From: Fibrobacterota bacterium
Lineage (GTDB): Bacteria > Fibrobacterota > Chitinivibrionia > Chitinivibrionales > Chitinispirillaceae
Length of the DNA stretch: 64,000 nucleotides
NCBI GenBank assembly: GCA_023412475.1
Contig: JAEYNR010000079.1
Coordinates: 62,001 to 126,000, forward strand
Direction of reading: 5' to 3'
Shown here one piece after another: positions 61,665-64,000 of the stretch. A model generated the notes under the pieces. That model was not told the origin of the DNA. It saw nothing but the letters and a program-made list of their open reading frames with translations, and searched no databases. The translations under genes and the position numbers were made by a program. Every line of letters begins with the position of its first letter. Positions within the stretch are counted from its first letter, which is position 1.

Positions 61665-62456
61665 ATGAACCTTTTAAGAGAGACTTTAAAGGATTGCAGC
61701 GACGAAGAACTGATAAATCAGTATTTCAATCACCGGGAGGAGTACACTCCTGAAGCCTTCAGTATCATAGAAGAAGAGGTGAATTCACGCAATATCGATG
61801 AAGGTCTGTTAGAAAAAAAACCGGAAGTTGAAATAAAAAGGGGCCAGTTGAGTTTGGACAGTGATGATTTTATCCTGTTTGAAAACACATTTACCAGAAG
61901 CGATCTAATGGCAGCAATATCCATTCTTAAGGAGCATGAAATATTGTTTTATGCTGACAACCCCACCTCTGTTGATTTTTTACCGATTGAAAGTGAAATT
62001 TTAAAGAGATTTTCCATTCATGTGCACAAAGAACATTCAGAGAAGGCTCACCAGATTTTAGATGAACATTTTGAAAAGGTGGGTTCTGATTATCTTTCCA
62101 GGTATTGCGGAGCAAAGGATCGGCTCAAGTCCTTCAACTTTCATGATATTCGCATATCAGAAATAGAAGCCAAAGAACTGATCGATGTGGGATTTTCCTC
62201 TGAAGAAATAGAAGTCATCACCAGTTATGGACAGCGCCTGCTTTCCGAAGTTGATACCATAGAAGAGCAGCGGGTAATCTTTTTCTATGATTCGGTAGAA
62301 CCGCTTGTAGAATCATTACAGAAAAACACAGACAAGTTGACCCGCTCTGATCTGCTGACAGTTCTTGAGGTTTTACAGATTTATTGTGATGAACCTCAAT
62401 TTCCGGAATTTATGGATGAAGCGATAATGACTCTTTTAAGCTTTTTCAACGAATGA
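61665..62456 (+). CDS. Unknown protein with a DUF2007-like domain
   Basis: 263 residues; GGAGGG precedes the ATG. An N-terminal helix (LRETLKDCSDEELINQYFNH) and DEGLLEKK region are followed by a DUF2007-like ferredoxin-type fold at about 70-135: ENTFTRSDLMAAISILKEHE and SIHVHKEHSEKAHQILDEHF. The remaining half is acidic and helical. DUF2007 is a proposed signal-transducing domain of unknown mechanism. No signal peptide. Stands alone. Confidence 0.75.
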   Translation: MNLLRETLKDCSDEELINQYFNHREEYTPEAFSIIEEEVNSRNIDEGLLEKKPEVEIKRGQLSLDSDDFILFENTFTRSDLMAAISILKEHEILFYADNPTSVDFLPIESEILKRFSIHVHKEHSEKAHQILDEHFEKVGSDYLSRYCGAKDRLKSFNFHDIRISEIEAKELIDVGFSSEEIEVITSYGQRLLSEVDTIEEQRVIFFYDSVEPLVESLQKNTDKLTRSDLLTVLEVLQIYCDEPQFPEFMDEAIMTLLSFFNE

Positions 62457-62692
62457 GTCAAATTACTACCAATAGAAGCGGTAATTCTTGTTTTTGCAGC
62501 GTAAGGTATCCAAAGCGCTGCCGCTTTGTCTTTATTGTACCCGATGTGGTGCGGATCAGAAAAATTGAAGGACGTTTTACGCTCTGACTAGCCGCCTTAC
62601 TCCACTCTGGCTAAGTCAGTGGTTTCTTTTTGGTAACCCCTTGAGGGATTGCAATACAGATGCCTGACCCGTCAGTTTAAGTAATGAGTACT
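62457..62692. other. Short gene-free region with a dispersed 26-bp sequence
   Basis: CTCCACTCTGGCTAAGTCAG and GGTTT at 62600-62625 is, in reverse complement, nearly the same as 5931-5953. Nothing else is recognised. Confidence 0.4.
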
Positions 62693-63802
62693 TTAATTTA
62701 GGAAAGTAATAGCTGCTTCTTTCTTAAATACAGCTAAAGTTGAAAGAGATACTTCTTTGTTGAAATGGACTATCATTCCTTTGCCAGGAGCGGTAGTGGC
62801 ATAAATGGAAACCGTTTTGCAGTTACAAATTTCCCGGAAAGCTTTTGCAAGGGCGTAAGTCTGAGATAATATCGACTGTTCAGAGTTTTGAGTGGTCCTG
62901 TATTCTACTCTAAACGCATCGTTTGCGGTAGTGTAGACATCGAGAATTTCACCGAATGGCTTTACTGCTTCTGATACTGAAAATACTGAGCTGCCAAAAA
63001 TCTCTTCCATCTGCTCTCTGGTCTCTCTCAATTCCTTGCTCATAGCTGCGCTACGATAGGCATTAACTAATCCAAACCATGCGTGCATATTGTACTTGTT
63101 AAACGATATGGCAATTTTATAAAAATTTATGGATTTCAAAAAATCGTTCCCACATGTTTTAGCAGAATCCACCCACAGGTAAGATTCGTGTTCAGATTTA
63201 GAGGAGATTTTTTCTCTTGCTCGAGTTTTCTTATCTGATTTTCTGGCGTTTTCTGTGGTTTTTTTGTTGTCTGCAGGCTCTGATTTTTTACGGGAAATCA
63301 GGATTTTTCTTTTAATCATATAACGGTTTTGATTTCTGGAGGTTACAAATCCGGCAATAACTAACATAAAGATTAGAAGAAATCCTGCAATAGAGAAAGT
63401 CAGTCGGCTTTTTTTACTGCATTGAATAGGGCTATCAACTTTAATCGCTGGTACTGAATTCTTTGTACCCGCATGAATATCTGGAAGCTCTCCTTTTTCT
63501 TTGAAAACCGTAGTGACTGCTTTAGTCTGAGAATCGTTTTCGGGTAAGGAAATGGAAAGAGGGGTGTTATCTTCTTCAGTTAGCTGCTCTGTTATTGTAA
63601 ATTTCACTCCCAACCGGTATAGTTGTCTGCTTTGATATTGTAACTCATGAGAGCTTAGATTTTTCAGCAACACGAAAGGAGTTTTTTCTACAATAATCAG
63701 CGCCTTCTGAAGAGAGATGGCGGGGTCATGAGCCAGTTGCCGTGCAATAATCATTTTTGGCCGGTTATTTTTAAAGGAGATTACTGTAAGTGTATATTTC
63801 AT
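62693..63802 (-). CDS. Membrane protein with an N-terminal L7/L12-C-like domain
   Basis: 369 residues. The first 75 follow the ribosomal L7/L12 C-terminal fold: AISLQKALIIVEKTPFVLLK and ELQYQSRQLYRLGVKFTITE keep the helix-strand pattern and the glycine before the last strand. A linker (75-130) leads to one membrane segment (about 140-162, SIAGFLLIFMLVIAGFVTS). The extracytoplasmic part is a basic linker (KKSEPADNKKTTENARKSD) and a mixed helical/beta domain to the end. Similar stand-alone uses of the L7/L12-C fold occur in DUF-type membrane proteins of the FCB group. Function unknown. Confidence 0.72.
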   Translation of the reverse strand: MKYTLTVISFKNNRPKMIIARQLAHDPAISLQKALIIVEKTPFVLLKNLSSHELQYQSRQLYRLGVKFTITEQLTEEDNTPLSISLPENDSQTKAVTTVFKEKGELPDIHAGTKNSVPAIKVDSPIQCSKKSRLTFSIAGFLLIFMLVIAGFVTSRNQNRYMIKRKILISRKKSEPADNKKTTENARKSDKKTRAREKISSKSEHESYLWVDSAKTCGNDFLKSINFYKIAISFNKYNMHAWFGLVNAYRSAAMSKELRETREQMEEIFGSSVFSVSEAVKPFGEILDVYTTANDAFRVEYRTTQNSEQSILSQTYALAKAFREICNCKTVSIYATTAPGKGMIVHFNKEVSLSTLAVFKKEAAITFLN

Positions 63803-64000
63803 AAGATCTCCGTTATTTGTGGCAGCTTTTTGTCACGTTTCGGTTGTGAGCAGAATTTAATTATATTATAACAATCAAAAGCATCTCGGTTCAATCCGGC
63901 CGTTAATGCAGGTGTTTTATTGAAAAATATTTTTAGTTTTGCTACTTGACCGTTCTATGTGGCAGGATTCATATTATGAATCTTAAAAATAGAAATACCT
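63803..64000. other. Upstream region at the window edge
   Basis: Probably holds the promoter of the L7/L12-C-like membrane protein gene (minus strand) and the beginning of a plus-strand leader. No coding sequence is visible up to the edge. Confidence 0.35.

Overview
The window reads as chromosome of a Gram-negative, free-living, motile or surface-sensing bacterium. Outer-membrane logic is everywhere: lipoproteins, two TolC-like proteins, beta-barrel candidates, periplasmic adaptors. Two secreted proteins end in a C-terminal sorting-domain-like module of the kind used in the FCB superphylum. The carbohydrate-active secreted protein, Fkp-like enzyme and gene style suggest Fibrobacterota (Chitinispirillia-like) or a related candidate lineage, but this is inference from gene content, not a marker-gene assignment. 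No rRNA, tRNA, CRISPR array or prophage was recognised.

Layout. 1-4.2 kb: end of a MoxR ATPase gene, an ECF sigma factor coupled to a FecR-PEGA-TPR membrane protein, and a small hydrogenase-regulator-like protein. 4.2-6.1 kb: a repeat-rich patch with REP-like palindromes, an IS200-type transposase broken by one amber codon, and a strict 21-bp tandem array. 6.1-12.5 kb: an unknown 158-aa protein, a chorismate mutase-GNAT fusion next to a nuclease-helicase fusion, a ROK sugar kinase bracketed by two 44-bp inverted repeats, and a LipM-like octanoyltransferase. 12.6-25.4 kb: an Rpn-nuclease remnant, a peptide ABC importer without ATPases, a TolC-MacA-MacB-type efflux operon with an operator-like dyad, a PAS histidine kinase with a small coupled membrane protein, and a nitroreductase relic. 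25.9-32.8 kb: a 1529-aa Pls/PosA-type single-module peptide synthetase followed by two exported proteins. 33.4-35.7 kb: a C39-like peptidase and an FAD oxidoreductase. 35.9-43 kb: a chemosensory operon (STAS, CheA-REC, MCP, CheW, CheR, HPr-like protein). 43.4-50.8 kb: a secreted CBM-bearing protein, a methyltransferase, a lipoprotein and an Fkp-like fucokinase/pyrophosphorylase. 51.4-59 kb: the most striking region, a six-gene operon. 59.8-63.8 kb: a WalJ-like metallo-hydrolase, a HAD phosphatase and two unknown proteins.

The six-gene operon (59013 down to 51381, minus strand) joins a DUF4956 membrane protein, an HlyD-type adaptor fused to a DUF3616-like propeller, a TolC-like helical envelope protein, a VTC-type polyphosphate polymerase, a triple lamin-tail-domain lipoprotein and a secreted PHP phosphoesterase. 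Three of its five junctions are 4-bp stop/start overlaps. DUF4956 and VTC proteins are known neighbours; attaching them to a trans-envelope adaptor and channel suggests a polyphosphate (or similar polyanion) synthesis-and-export machine, which is my best candidate for an undescribed system.

Domain calls rest on motifs read by eye; no database search was run. Starts were moved from the longest possible frame wherever a ribosome binding site or signal peptide argued for it.
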